Source: an uncultured Bacilli bacterium
Lineage (GTDB): Bacteria; Bacillota_I; Bacilli_A; RF39; UBA660
DNA length: 28,735 nucleotides
Reading direction: 5' to 3'
Assembly: GCA_934130215.1 (NCBI GenBank)
Contig: CAKOXR010000006.1
Coordinates: forward strand, 1-28,735
Notes under the pieces: model-generated
Seen by the model: only the letters and a program-made list of their open reading frames with translations
Told to the model about the DNA's origin: nothing
Databases searched by the model: none
In this document: positions 7,793-15,616 of the stretch, piece by piece
Position numbering within the stretch: position 1 is the first letter of the stretch
Layout of the letters: every line of letters starts with the position of its first letter
Translations under genes and position numbers: made by a program

Positions 7793-7830
7793 ATGAGACT
7801 TTTAGTAAATTAAATAACATTTTATAGTAA

Positions 7831-7866
7831 AAAAAAGGAAATTTCCTTAAGACAATTTCCTTTTTT
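7831..7866 (-). terminator. Rho-independent terminator after argS
   Basis: Arms 7831-7843 and 7854-7866 are perfect 13-base complements (AAAAAAGGAAATT against AATTTCCTTTTTT) with a ten-base loop. On the minus strand the second arm ends in a T-run, 50 bases after the argS stop codon. The structure is nearly symmetrical and could work in both directions. Confidence 0.75.
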
Positions 7867-7915
7867 GTAATTAAATATTATATTTAAAAAAGTAAATTAC
7901 TACTTTTTTATTTTT

Positions 7916-9628
7916 TTACATTCTATCAACACAATCAATAGCAAGTATATTAGTTAATTCTTTAATATAACTATAAACTATTTTAATAAAAGCAATATAA
8001 GAAGATTTAACATTATCATTTTGTTCATTTAAAATATTACAATTATTATAAAACTTATTAAATAAACTACAAATATCATATAAAATATCCGCTATATAAT
8101 TTAAAGTATTTTCATTATAACAAGCAGTCAAACTATTTGAAACTTCCGTTAATTTAACCAAAACATTTCTCATTTCATCTGTATTAATAACAGTTAATTT
8201 AGAATCAATATTTACCTTATTTAAAATAGATTTAATCCTTACAATTGTATATAAAATATAAGGACCAGTTTTACCATCTAAAGAACTAAATTTAACAGGA
8301 TCAAAAATATAATCAGTTTTTCTATAAGGAAGTAAATCAGTATATTTAATAGTTGCAATAGTTAATTTTTCAATAATTTCTTCTCTTTCTTTACCAACAA
8401 TATCATCCTTTATTTTTTTTGCAATTTCTTCTCTAACAAGACTAATTAAAGAACTAAGTTCCATAACTCCACCATCACGAGTCTTATAAGGCTTTCCATC
8501 AATACCATTAATAGTACCAAAACCACTATGAATAAGCTTTGCTTTTTTAACAAGACCGCTCTTATAAGAAGCACGAAATACTTGCTCAAAATATAAACCT
8601 TGTCTTTCATCTACAACATATAAAATTTCATCAGGATCAAACCTTTTTACTCTTGAATAAATAGTAGCAAGATCTCTTGTTGCATAAATAGTTGCGCCAT
8701 CAGTTTTAATATATAAAAGTGGTGGCATTTCTTTTTTATCTGAAGGTTCCGCAATATCCATAACTAAAGCACCATCAGATTCATATAAATAAGGCTTTAA
8801 AATTTCAGTTGTAGCAGGAATATCCTTAAAACTATCAAGTTCACCCTCAAATAAATCGAAATGACAATTAAGTTCATCATAAACCTTTTTAATCTCAACT
8901 TTTGAAACCTCAACCATTTGTTTCCATAAATCAGTATATACCTTATTACCTTTATCAATCTCAGCAGTTATTCTCCTTACTTCTTCCATCCTTTTAGGAT
9001 CTAAATTAGCAAGCTTACTAGCAAGAGGATACATTCTACCTAGGTCTTCAGCAGTAATATTTAACTTTGGATATTCACCCTTATAGTTTTTGTCAAAATA
9101 AGGTAAATCAGGCTTTTCAAGCTCTAATTGAGAAATTAACATACCAGCTTGTCTTCCTAGGTCACCTAAATGGACATCACTAATAACATTATTCCCAAAC
9201 AAAATAAGTAATCTTCTTAAAGCTTCTCCAATATTTGCAGATCTCATATGACCAACATGTAATGCTTTAGCAGCATTAGCACCACCAAAATCTATAATAA
9301 TAGTTTTAGGTTCTTCCTTATCAACCATATCATTAAATGATTTAGTATTAAAATAATTCATTAAATATTCATCACTAAATGATACATTAATAAAACCAGG
9401 ACCTTGTATATTAACATTTTCAAATCTATTATCTAAAAGATTTACTATATTAGATGCTATTTCTCTTGGATTTTTATGATAAATTGATGCAAGATTCATT
9501 GCTACATTAATTTGATACTGACCAAATTCTTTTCTTGATGATGGTACTAATTGAACTTTATCAATTTCCATATTTAAATCATTAACTATTTTTTTTAAAT
9601 ATAATTCATTTTCTTTTAATAAACTCAT
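7916..9628 (-). CDS. argS: Arginyl-tRNA synthetase
   Basis: The 570-residue class I synthetase charges tRNA-Arg in the cytoplasm. The N-terminal tRNA-D-loop-binding domain covers about residues 1-100, ending in GPGFINVSF. The catalytic domain has the HIGH motif as HVGHMRS at 124-130 preceded by FGGANAAK, then LGDLGRQAGML. A second conserved stretch reads DGATIYATRDLATI and EILYVVDERQGLYF, and GFGTINGIDGKPYKTRDGG lies in the KMSKS-loop region. The C-terminal anticodon-binding helical domain begins near LPYRKTDYIFDPVKF. The length is normal for the family. The Shine-Dalgarno before ATG 9628 is weak (AGAGAG). A leader hairpin lies just upstream. lysS precedes it with a 170-base gap. Confidence 0.96.
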   Translation of the reverse strand: MSLLKENELYLKKIVNDLNMEIDKVQLVPSSRKEFGQYQINVAMNLASIYHKNPREIASNIVNLLDNRFENVNIQGPGFINVSFSDEYLMNYFNTKSFNDMVDKEEPKTIIIDFGGANAAKALHVGHMRSANIGEALRRLLILFGNNVISDVHLGDLGRQAGMLISQLELEKPDLPYFDKNYKGEYPKLNITAEDLGRMYPLASKLANLDPKRMEEVRRITAEIDKGNKVYTDLWKQMVEVSKVEIKKVYDELNCHFDLFEGELDSFKDIPATTEILKPYLYESDGALVMDIAEPSDKKEMPPLLYIKTDGATIYATRDLATIYSRVKRFDPDEILYVVDERQGLYFEQVFRASYKSGLVKKAKLIHSGFGTINGIDGKPYKTRDGGVMELSSLISLVREEIAKKIKDDIVGKEREEIIEKLTIATIKYTDLLPYRKTDYIFDPVKFSSLDGKTGPYILYTIVRIKSILNKVNIDSKLTVINTDEMRNVLVKLTEVSNSLTACYNENTLNYIADILYDICSLFNKFYNNCNILNEQNDNVKSSYIAFIKIVYSYIKELTNILAIDCVDRM

Positions 9629-9655
9629 AATTATCTCTCTTTCTGAATAAAAAGA

Positions 9656-9709
9656 TTCTATAAAATATAGGGATGAAATAAATCGTGATGATACCCTATT
9701 TTCATAGAA
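9656..9709 (-). terminator. Long hairpin with T-run in the lysS-argS gap: lysS terminator or argS leader attenuator
   Basis: Arms 9694-9709 (CCCTATTTTCATAGAA) and 9656-9672 (TTCTATAAAATATAGGG) pair along about 16 bases with one bulge, around a 21-base loop. On the minus strand TCTTTTTATT follows directly. It begins 89 bases after the lysS stop and ends 27 bases before the argS start codon. A -10-like TATAAT (9733-9728) lies just upstream, so the hairpin would fall inside an argS leader. It lacks the UGGN T-box element. Confidence 0.55.
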
Positions 9710-9798
9710 CCTATACTCTTTTTTTTAATTATACTAAAGGAGTTATGTATAAATATTAATAATTTTTATATTTATACTAATTTCCTTATTAATGTATA

Positions 9799-11268
9799 TT
9801 ATTCTTCTGGTCTCATTAAAGGATACATAACAACATCCTTTATATTATCAGAATTAGTTAATAATTGAATTAATCTATCAATTCCCATTCCCCAACCTGA
9901 TATAGGTGGCATTCCATATTCCATGGCATTTATATAATCATAATCCATATCCATAGCTTCTTCATCACCATTTGCTTTTAAACTAGCTTGTTCAAGTAAT
10001 CTTTTTTCTTGTTCAACTGGATCTACTAATTCAGAATAACCATTTATTATTTCAGCACCATTTACAATTAATTGAAATCTATCAGTTATATTTTTATCTA
10101 AATCATTAGATCTTGCAAGTGGTGATAGTTCTAAAGGATGACCTGTTAAATATACAGGACCTAGAATATTTGGTCTTGCTACCTTTTTATAAAGATAATC
10201 TACTAAATTACCGTAACCTAAATTATCTATTGGTGTTTCACTATCTAGTTCTATTTTATCTTCTTTTATTTTTTCTAATAATTTTTCTTTTGTATCATAT
10301 TCTTTAATATCTATATTAGCATATTTTATAATTAATTCTCTAAATGTAACGGTTGGCCAGATACCACTCATATCAACTACTTTGTTTCCTATTTGAACAT
10401 CTAAAGTATTAAATAATTTCATAATTATTGATTGTAACATTTCTCTTATAAAAATCATATTATCACGATAATTAAAATATGCTTGATAACATTCTATCAT
10501 TGTAAAATCTTGTAAATGTGTAGCATCCATACCTTCATTTCTAAAGCATCTTGCTATTTCATATACTTTTGGTATTCCTGCAACAACACTTCTTTTCATA
10601 TATGTTTCTGGAGCAATTCTTAAATATACATCTAGGTCTAAAGCATTATGATGTGCTTTAAAAGGTCTTGCAACAGCACCGGATGGTTTATTATTTAATA
10701 TAGGTGTTTCTACTTCATAATATCCATGATTATCTAAGTAGTTTCTTAATTCACGGATAAATTTAATGCGGATTAAAAATCTTGCTCTTGTATCTTCGTT
10801 CATAATCATATCAACATAACGATTTCTATAACATAGTTCTGTATCAGTTAAACCATGAAATTTTTCTGGTAATGGTTTTAATGCTTTTCCTAGAAAAACA
10901 AATTTTTCTGCTCTTAATGTTTTTTCTCCGGTTTGAGTTGTAAACATTTCTCCTTCAACACCTATAAAATCTCCTACATCTATATTGGATTTAAAGAAAC
11001 TATAATTATCTTCACCAACTAAATCTATTTTAATTGATATTTGTAAATCTGATTCTATATCTCTTAATCTAATAAAACTTAATTTACCCATTTTTCTCAT
11101 AAATACTATTCTTCCGGCAACACTAACATCTTTTGTACCATCTTCTAGTTTACTTGCTTCAAGTAATGAATGTGTTACTTCATATCTTTCTGGATATGGG
11201 TTACAATATTTTTTAATTTCCTCTATTTTTTGTCTTCTTACTAATTCTTGTTCTGAAAATTGTCTCAT
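9799..11268 (-). CDS. lysS: Lysyl-tRNA synthetase, class II
   Basis: The 489-residue protein charges tRNA-Lys. It has the OB-fold anticodon-binding domain at about 45-130 (VAGRIVFMRKMGKLSFIRLRD), motif 1 around residues 175-192 (HGYYEVETPIL), motif 2 at 240-258 (RCFRNEGMDATHLQDFTMIE), and motif 3 near the C-terminus (GWGMGIDRLIQLLT) followed by the usual MYPLMRPE ending. Length and motif order are standard for bacterial LysS. ATG 11268 is preceded by GGAGG at seven bases, and a strong promoter lies upstream. It is a housekeeping gene beside argS and next to the accessory islet. Confidence 0.97.
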   Translation of the reverse strand: MRQFSEQELVRRQKIEEIKKYCNPYPERYEVTHSLLEASKLEDGTKDVSVAGRIVFMRKMGKLSFIRLRDIESDLQISIKIDLVGEDNYSFFKSNIDVGDFIGVEGEMFTTQTGEKTLRAEKFVFLGKALKPLPEKFHGLTDTELCYRNRYVDMIMNEDTRARFLIRIKFIRELRNYLDNHGYYEVETPILNNKPSGAVARPFKAHHNALDLDVYLRIAPETYMKRSVVAGIPKVYEIARCFRNEGMDATHLQDFTMIECYQAYFNYRDNMIFIREMLQSIIMKLFNTLDVQIGNKVVDMSGIWPTVTFRELIIKYANIDIKEYDTKEKLLEKIKEDKIELDSETPIDNLGYGNLVDYLYKKVARPNILGPVYLTGHPLELSPLARSNDLDKNITDRFQLIVNGAEIINGYSELVDPVEQEKRLLEQASLKANGDEEAMDMDYDYINAMEYGMPPISGWGMGIDRLIQLLTNSDNIKDVVMYPLMRPEE

Positions 11269-11304
11269 TTTTATACCTCCAAAAATTTCTTTTACATCGT
11301 TTTA

Positions 11305-11333
11305 ATTATACTATAATAGGTTGTTTTTGTCTA
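11305..11333 (-). promoter_or_regulatory. Sigma-A promoter of lysS
   Basis: On the minus strand TAGACA (11333-11328) and a perfect TATAAT (11310-11305) are separated by 17 bases, about 36 bases before the lysS start codon. It lies just downstream of the first transposon-end remnant. Confidence 0.7.
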
Positions 11334-11391
11334 TTTAAATTTAAGAAAATGTTTATATTTTTAAATTTTAAAAAAAATATAGCTTTAAAAT

Positions 11392-11510
11392 ATTTAAAGC
11401 ATAAATCATGATATGTAAAAATCTATTACATAAAAAAAGTGCATTTTAGCACCAACTTTATCAAAGTTCTTTAACAAGAATTTGGTTACACCAACTATTT
11501 GATAAAGAAC
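11392..11510 (+). repeat. Decayed ISL3-type transposon right end, copy 1
   Basis: This stretch matches 13037-13146 almost base for base, from the last codons of the transposase (ending SAF, stop) through GTGCATTTTAGCACC and the terminal AAGAATTTGGTTACACCAAC. An in-frame TAA replaces a sense codon of copy 2 at 11401-11402, so no protein is made. It lies between the HipA-like gene and the lysS promoter. Confidence 0.7.
11432..11452 (-). terminator. Short hairpin plus T-run after the HipA-like gene, inside transposon remnant 1
   Basis: On the minus strand GTGC, a six-base loop and GCAC are followed by seven T. The stem is short but the T-run is good. It probably ends the HipA-like transcript. 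Confidence 0.5.
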
Positions 11511-11551
11511 CCAAACTAATCTCTATAAAATATTATTTTAAATTTTTATTA

Positions 11552-12748
11552 TTAAATCTCACATTCATTATCAGTATCTACTTTACCTGATTTTTTCAAT
11601 TCTTTTATGAACTCAATTCTAAGTTTTATCTGATCAACTATTTTATTTATTCTTTCTTTTGATAATAATTTATCCATTAAAAGAATAGTTCTAACTTCAT
11701 TTTGAAAATCTTCTAATTTAGATATATCAAGCCATTCCAATTTTTTTACTAAACTAAGTTGTGTTTTTTCATATTCTTCAAATGGTTTTGTTAAAAAGAA
11801 TTCTCCAACATACATATCATTTTCATCATACCATAAGGAACAACCATTATCAAATATTGGGGCGATGCCAATAAATTTAAGTGTGTTAACATCCCTAATT
11901 ACTCCAAAGTTATTAAAATGCCTATCTTTATTTGCGATTATATAATCACATACGATCATTTTATCAGTTAAAGTTACGGCATCTTTAATACCCAAATTAT
12001 TAAGGCATCGTATATAATGAGTATATTTATCTTCATCATCTAAAAATTCATAATATTCATTAATTTTCCATGCTGGCACAAATTCTGTATCTTTTGTAAT
12101 AAAATTTTTACATTTTGATATTGCTTTATCATCATCAAAGATAACACTATATTCTACATATTCGTCTTTATTCAATAATCTTTCATAAAGTTTTGTAGCA
12201 ATAAGTTCATTAAATGGTTCTTGATTATAAATTTTACTCCCAGCTTTTAATAAGTATCTTTCCCCATCTATAATTTTCCATCTTTTTTCATAATTACCAT
12301 TACTTGTCATATCTGGAGTGTTCAAATTTAAGTTTAATGCTGTTTTACCCCCATTAAATAAAATCTTTCCTATATCTTCTGAAAACTCATTATCAAAGAA
12401 ATTAATACTTTCCCAAGATATTTCTTCATCCACACCTTTAACCCAGTATTGGTCAGATAATGATAAACAGTATGCTTTCGCATCTAGTAAATCAAAGTTT
12501 TCTTTATCATAAACATTGCTATTATATAATACTTCTTTTAATCCTTTTCTTGATGCTGGTATTTGTCTATTTTTCCACCATTTATTAAATTTCACTTTAT
12601 CTATTTCATTCATTTTTATTAAGCCAAAAGGTGCATAATCTTCATTTTCAGGATAGTTTCGTTCAAAGTTTACTATAAAGTGTTCTTCATCATCATAAAC
12701 AAAATCAAATACTTTTTTATTCCTGTTCATTAGTGTAAATTTTTTCAC
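11552..12748 (-). CDS. HipA-like protein kinase
   Basis: The 398-residue protein contains the C-terminal HipA kinase core. The catalytic loop reads NKDRHFNNFG at residues 273-282 and the metal-binding segment is APIFDNGCSL near 297-304. Upstream, YLLKAG near 165-169 looks like the ATP-binding lysine strand. HipA of E. coli is a Ser/Thr kinase that phosphorylates glutamyl-tRNA synthetase and causes dormancy. This longer, stand-alone form is common in gut Firmicutes and its targets are unknown. No HipB-type repressor gene is beside it. The start is GTG 12748, five bases after AGAGGTG. It lies in an islet with a Fic gene, bounded by transposon remnants, suggesting horizontal acquisition (inference). 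Confidence 0.82.
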   Translation of the reverse strand: MKKFTLMNRNKKVFDFVYDDEEHFIVNFERNYPENEDYAPFGLIKMNEIDKVKFNKWWKNRQIPASRKGLKEVLYNSNVYDKENFDLLDAKAYCLSLSDQYWVKGVDEEISWESINFFDNEFSEDIGKILFNGGKTALNLNLNTPDMTSNGNYEKRWKIIDGERYLLKAGSKIYNQEPFNELIATKLYERLLNKDEYVEYSVIFDDDKAISKCKNFITKDTEFVPAWKINEYYEFLDDEDKYTHYIRCLNNLGIKDAVTLTDKMIVCDYIIANKDRHFNNFGVIRDVNTLKFIGIAPIFDNGCSLWYDENDMYVGEFFLTKPFEEYEKTQLSLVKKLEWLDISKLEDFQNEVRTILLMDKLLSKERINKIVDQIKLRIEFIKELKKSGKVDTDNECEI

Positions 12749-12783
12749 ATTTTCACCTCTTTCTTAGTAAATTATCTATTAAT

Positions 12784-12792
12784 ATTATATCA
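12784..12792 (-). promoter_or_regulatory. Extended -10 promoter of the HipA-like gene
   Basis: On the minus strand TGATATAAT is an extended -10 element about 36 bases before the GTG start. No good -35 is seen at the right distance. Confidence 0.45.
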
Positions 12793-12822
12793 CATTTTGC
12801 TTGATTTTCCTACTGATTTCAG

Positions 12823-12927
12823 TTAATTTATTGATAATTCTAAATCATTATCTTCTATTCTTTTCTCTAATTCAGCATCTACATATATTGGTTTATTTCT
12901 ATATTCTATTTTATAGATATCTTCCAT
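12823..12927 (-). pseudogene. 34-codon open frame, possible 3' fragment of a gene cut by the transposon
   Basis: The frame reads MEDIYKIEYRNKP, IYVDAELEKRIEDNDLELSIN and has protein-like composition, but no ribosome site precedes the ATG. It abuts the transposase remnant at 12942. It ends 75 bases before the HipA-like gene. It could be the tail of a small partner gene (for example an antitoxin) truncated by the insertion, or chance. I do not recognise the family. Confidence 0.3.
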
Positions 12928-12941
12928 ATATAAAAAACACA

Positions 12942-13094
12942 TTATCAAATCCATATCATAATGGTTTTATAGAAGGAAATAATAATTTTATTAAAGTACT
13001 TAAAAGAATAGCATTTGAGTTTAGATCATTTAGAAGATTCAAAGCCAGAATCATGATATGTAAAAACCTATTACATAAAAAAAGTGCATTTTAG
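12942..13094 (+). pseudogene. C-terminal remnant of an ISL3-family transposase
   Basis: About 50 codons on the plus strand read NPYHNGFIEGNNNFIKVLKR then FRSFRRFKARIMICKNLL, stop. This is the conserved end of ISL3-type DDE transposases, including the catalytic glutamate segment (NGxxEGxNNxIKxLKR). The rest of the transposase is missing and upstream plus-strand codons are unrelated low-complexity sequence. It is a dead fragment whose 3' flank continues into the shared right end. Confidence 0.75.
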
Positions 13095-13146
13095 CACCTG
13101 CTTTATCAAAGTTCTTTATCAAGAATTTGGTTACACCAACTATTTA
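13037..13146 (+). repeat. ISL3-type transposon right end, copy 2
   Basis: This copy joins the transposase remnant directly to the terminal sequence, which identifies the family of copies 1 and 3. It contains the direct repeat TTTATCAA and the small palindrome TTGGTTACACCAA. It agrees with copy 1 at all but about four of 85 positions up to CTATTT, where the copies diverge, which marks the likely element edge. Confidence 0.75.
13077..13097 (-). terminator. Short hairpin plus T-run after the Fic gene, inside transposon remnant 2
   Basis: It is the same GTGC/GCAC stem with seven T on the minus strand as in copy 1, about 90 bases after the Fic stop codon. Confidence 0.45.
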
Positions 13147-13188
13147 GCAAAAAACCATTAATTAATAAGTTTATACTTATACCTCTTT

Positions 13189-14037
13189 TTAATTCTTTTT
13201 ATTAAATAATGTTTCTACAATTAAATCCTTTGAATGTAAATTGTTATTTTTACCTAGTAATAAGTTTTCATAGAATTTAATTAAAAAACTATTATCTTCT
13301 TTTATATTTAAATAATTATTAAAATAATTACTTCTTACTAATGCATTTCTATAATAAACTGATTTTTCTTTAAATATTGAGTTATCTACATCATATCCAA
13401 GTGATACTAAATACTTTTCTATAAATAATGCTGTAGTTCTAGTATTACCTTCTCTAAAAGGATGTATTTGCCATATACTTGAAGAAAAGTTAGTAATATT
13501 ATTAATTACATCAACAATATTCATTTCATCATAATTTTTATTTTTTTCTAATGATATATCATAATCTAATGACTGCTCTAATAATTTACAATCACCATAA
13601 GCAACTGAATCATTATTTAAAATTATTTCATGTTTAGAAAAATCAACCTTTCTAAATTTTCCTGCAAATTCATAAACATCTTTAAATAAATATTCATGAA
13701 TATATTTTATATAATCTACTGATAATTCAAAATTATCTTCTTCTAATAATTGAACTATCCTAGTAGAAACTAAATCACATTCAAATTCTTCTTGAATTGT
13801 TTTATCTTTTTTTTCTTTTTCTACATAATATTGTTTTAATTCATGTTCAACTTCATAAATTGTTTTTTCACCTGTTACATTTTCTTGTAACAACTTTTCT
13901 AAATACTTAGATGGTTTTAAATTATCAACCTCTTGAAGCCCAATAGCCATATCCCACTCTTGTTGTTTTACATAATTTTTAGGTGTTTCTGTTTCAATAT
14001 AAACATTTATACTTGAATCTAATTCTCTTTCAGACAT
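13189..14037 (-). CDS. Fic-domain protein with a possible VbhA-like inhibitory N-terminus
   Basis: The 282-residue protein has the complete Fic motif HPFREGNTRT at residues 192-201, with the catalytic histidine, the acidic residue replaced within FREGN as usual, and the arginines for nucleotide phosphates. Upstream, VYEFAGKFRKVDFSKHE (121-137) is the usual Fic core strand and flap region. Fic enzymes mostly transfer AMP to target proteins. The first 75 residues include NLKPSKYLEKLLQENVTGEK and a helix resembling the VbhA antitoxin domain. The inhibitory S/TxxxE-G/N motif is not intact by eye (VDN in the expected place), so self-inhibition is uncertain. GGAGGG precedes ATG 14037 at five bases and a strong promoter lies upstream. 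It is probably a toxin-antitoxin or stress module. Confidence 0.88.
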   Translation of the reverse strand: MSERELDSSINVYIETETPKNYVKQQEWDMAIGLQEVDNLKPSKYLEKLLQENVTGEKTIYEVEHELKQYYVEKEKKDKTIQEEFECDLVSTRIVQLLEEDNFELSVDYIKYIHEYLFKDVYEFAGKFRKVDFSKHEIILNNDSVAYGDCKLLEQSLDYDISLEKNKNYDEMNIVDVINNITNFSSSIWQIHPFREGNTRTTALFIEKYLVSLGYDVDNSIFKEKSVYYRNALVRSNYFNNYLNIKEDNSFLIKFYENLLLGKNNNLHSKDLIVETLFNKKN

Positions 14038-14057
14038 CTTAACCCTCCATTAATAAC

Positions 14058-14086
14058 ATTATAACAAAAAGGTTTCTGTTTGTCAG
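14058..14086 (-). promoter_or_regulatory. Sigma-A promoter of the Fic gene
   Basis: On the minus strand CTGACA (14086-14081) and a perfect TATAAT (14063-14058) are 17 bases apart, ending 20 bases before the start codon. Confidence 0.7.
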
Positions 14087-14179
14087 TATTATATAAATAA
14101 AAAAATTTTAAAATATAACTTCTCAGTTTTATATCTTTATCACAATTATAAAATAATATAACCTCATAATAATACAATT

Positions 14180-14285
14180 AATGATTATATTAAAAATCTA
14201 TTACATATAAAAAACCAGTGCATTTTTGCACCAGCTTTATCAAAGTTCTTTATCAAGAATTTAGTTACACTCACTATTTAATAAA
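14180..14285 (+). repeat. Decayed ISL3-type transposon right end, copy 3
   Basis: This is the most diverged copy: AAAATCTATTACATA, then GTGCATTTTTGCACCAGC and CAAAGTTCTTTATCAAGAAT are shared with copies 1 and 2, with an insertion between the first two. The transposase codons before it are no longer readable. Confidence 0.65.
14209..14231 (-). terminator. Short hairpin plus T-run after murC, inside transposon remnant 3
   Basis: On the minus strand GTGC, a six-base loop and GCAC are followed by TGG and a T-run. It lies about 70 bases after the murC stop and is the only terminator candidate for the end of the tad-murC operon. Confidence 0.45.
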
Positions 14286-14302
14286 TAATCAAAATTATAA
14301 TA

Positions 14303-15607
14303 TTATTTTATAATTTTTTTAAATAAATCATGCTTTAATTCTGTCATTTCATGTTTACTTGCAAATATAATACATTCTCCTTTATGCTTTAAAAGAGGAG
14401 TTGCATCATCTTCAATCATTTCTGAATTTTTTAGTTTTTTTAATAAACTTTTACTTGATATATCATTATAATCTTCCTTATTTTCATATAAAGAATTTAT
14501 TTCTCTTAAATAAACATAATTAACATTTTTTAATATTTTAACTAAATCTTCTTCAAATACTGTAAACCAATCATAACTATGAGGTTCAAATACTACATAT
14601 ATTTTTAATTTAGGATATTTTTGTTTTACAGATGTTATAATTTTTTCTAATTGTTTTGGATGATGAACATAATCATCTACTACTATAGTTTTTCCAATTT
14701 TTCTATCATCAAAAGTTCTATAACAACCATCATAATATTTTAGTAATTTTTGAACATCTTTTACATCCATTCTTTCATAATAACATAAACCAATAACCGC
14801 AACCGTATCTCTTACCATATCTTTTCCATATATTGGTAAATCAAAATGTCCATAATAATTATCTTCAACAAAAACATCAAATGAAGTTCCTCTATCATAA
14901 TAATTAATATCAACTGCTCTAATTTCATTATTTTCATTTATACCATAATAGAATACTGATGAATTAATTTTAAGTTTTCTTACATTCTCATCATCACCAT
15001 TTGCAAATACCATTTTTGATGCTTTTTTTGCATATTCTTCATATGCAGATATAACAGATTCTATATTATGAAAATAATCAACATGATTAAGATCTATATT
15101 AGTAATAATTGCATATTCCATTGTATAATCACAAAAATGTTTTTTAAACTCTGATGTTTCAACTACAAATTTTTTACTTAATTTACTTGCAAAACCTTCA
15201 CCTGTTCCAACTAAATAATTACAAGGAGAATCACTACTTAAAACATGAGCAAGCAATGAAGATACATAACTTTTTCCATAACAACCCGCTACTGTTATTG
15301 TTGAAAATAATTTTGTTAACCTAGTAACTATTTCATTATATTCATAAACTCTAAGTCCCATATCTAATGCTTTTTTAATTTCTGAATGTTCTAAACTAAC
15401 ATGTTCACTTCTTATAACAACTACACCTTCATCAAGATAATCATTTTCATCAGTATAAATTGGTATATTTTTTTTCTTTAATAAATCTTCTGTAAAACGG
15501 TGTTCTAAATTATCATCATAACCCGCAACAGTAAAACCTAAATCATTTAAAATAAGTGCCAAGCTACTTAAAAATACACCTTTAATTCCAACGATATAAT
15601 ACTTCAT
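14303..15607 (-). CDS. murC: UDP-N-acetylmuramate--L-alanine ligase (MurC) with atypical P-loop
   Basis: The 434-residue Mur ligase adds L-Ala to UDP-MurNAc in cytoplasmic peptidoglycan synthesis. The N-terminal Rossmann domain begins YYIVGIKGVFLSSLA (residues 3-17). The ATP-binding loop is AGCYGKS at 107-113, where MurC normally has GTHGKT. TNIDLNHVDYF (169-179) matches the usual DHLDYF region. VDDYVHHPKQL near 311-321 corresponds to the MurC signature DDYGHHPxE, and VFEPHSYDWF to FQPHTYSR. It lacks the lysine-specific features of MurE or the length of MurD/MurF partners. AGGAGG lies five bases before ATG 15607, nine bases after tadC, so it is co-transcribed with the tad genes. Confidence 0.85.
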   Translation of the reverse strand: MKYYIVGIKGVFLSSLALILNDLGFTVAGYDDNLEHRFTEDLLKKKNIPIYTDENDYLDEGVVVIRSEHVSLEHSEIKKALDMGLRVYEYNEIVTRLTKLFSTITVAGCYGKSYVSSLLAHVLSSDSPCNYLVGTGEGFASKLSKKFVVETSEFKKHFCDYTMEYAIITNIDLNHVDYFHNIESVISAYEEYAKKASKMVFANGDDENVRKLKINSSVFYYGINENNEIRAVDINYYDRGTSFDVFVEDNYYGHFDLPIYGKDMVRDTVAVIGLCYYERMDVKDVQKLLKYYDGCYRTFDDRKIGKTIVVDDYVHHPKQLEKIITSVKQKYPKLKIYVVFEPHSYDWFTVFEEDLVKILKNVNYVYLREINSLYENKEDYNDISSKSLLKKLKNSEMIEDDATPLLKHKGECIIFASKHEMTELKHDLFKKIIK

Positions 15608-15616
15608 TTTCTCCTC

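Noticed and set aside
9629..9800. T-box riboswitch before argS
   Set aside because: The hairpin has AGGG and CCCT arms, but the T-box core (UGGN in a GGUGG-ACCGCG block), a stem I and a specifier loop are not visible in the short leader.
11552..12927. Classical hipBA toxin-antitoxin pair
   Set aside because: No helix-turn-helix HipB-type gene is found next to the kinase; the 34-codon frame upstream shows no such motif.
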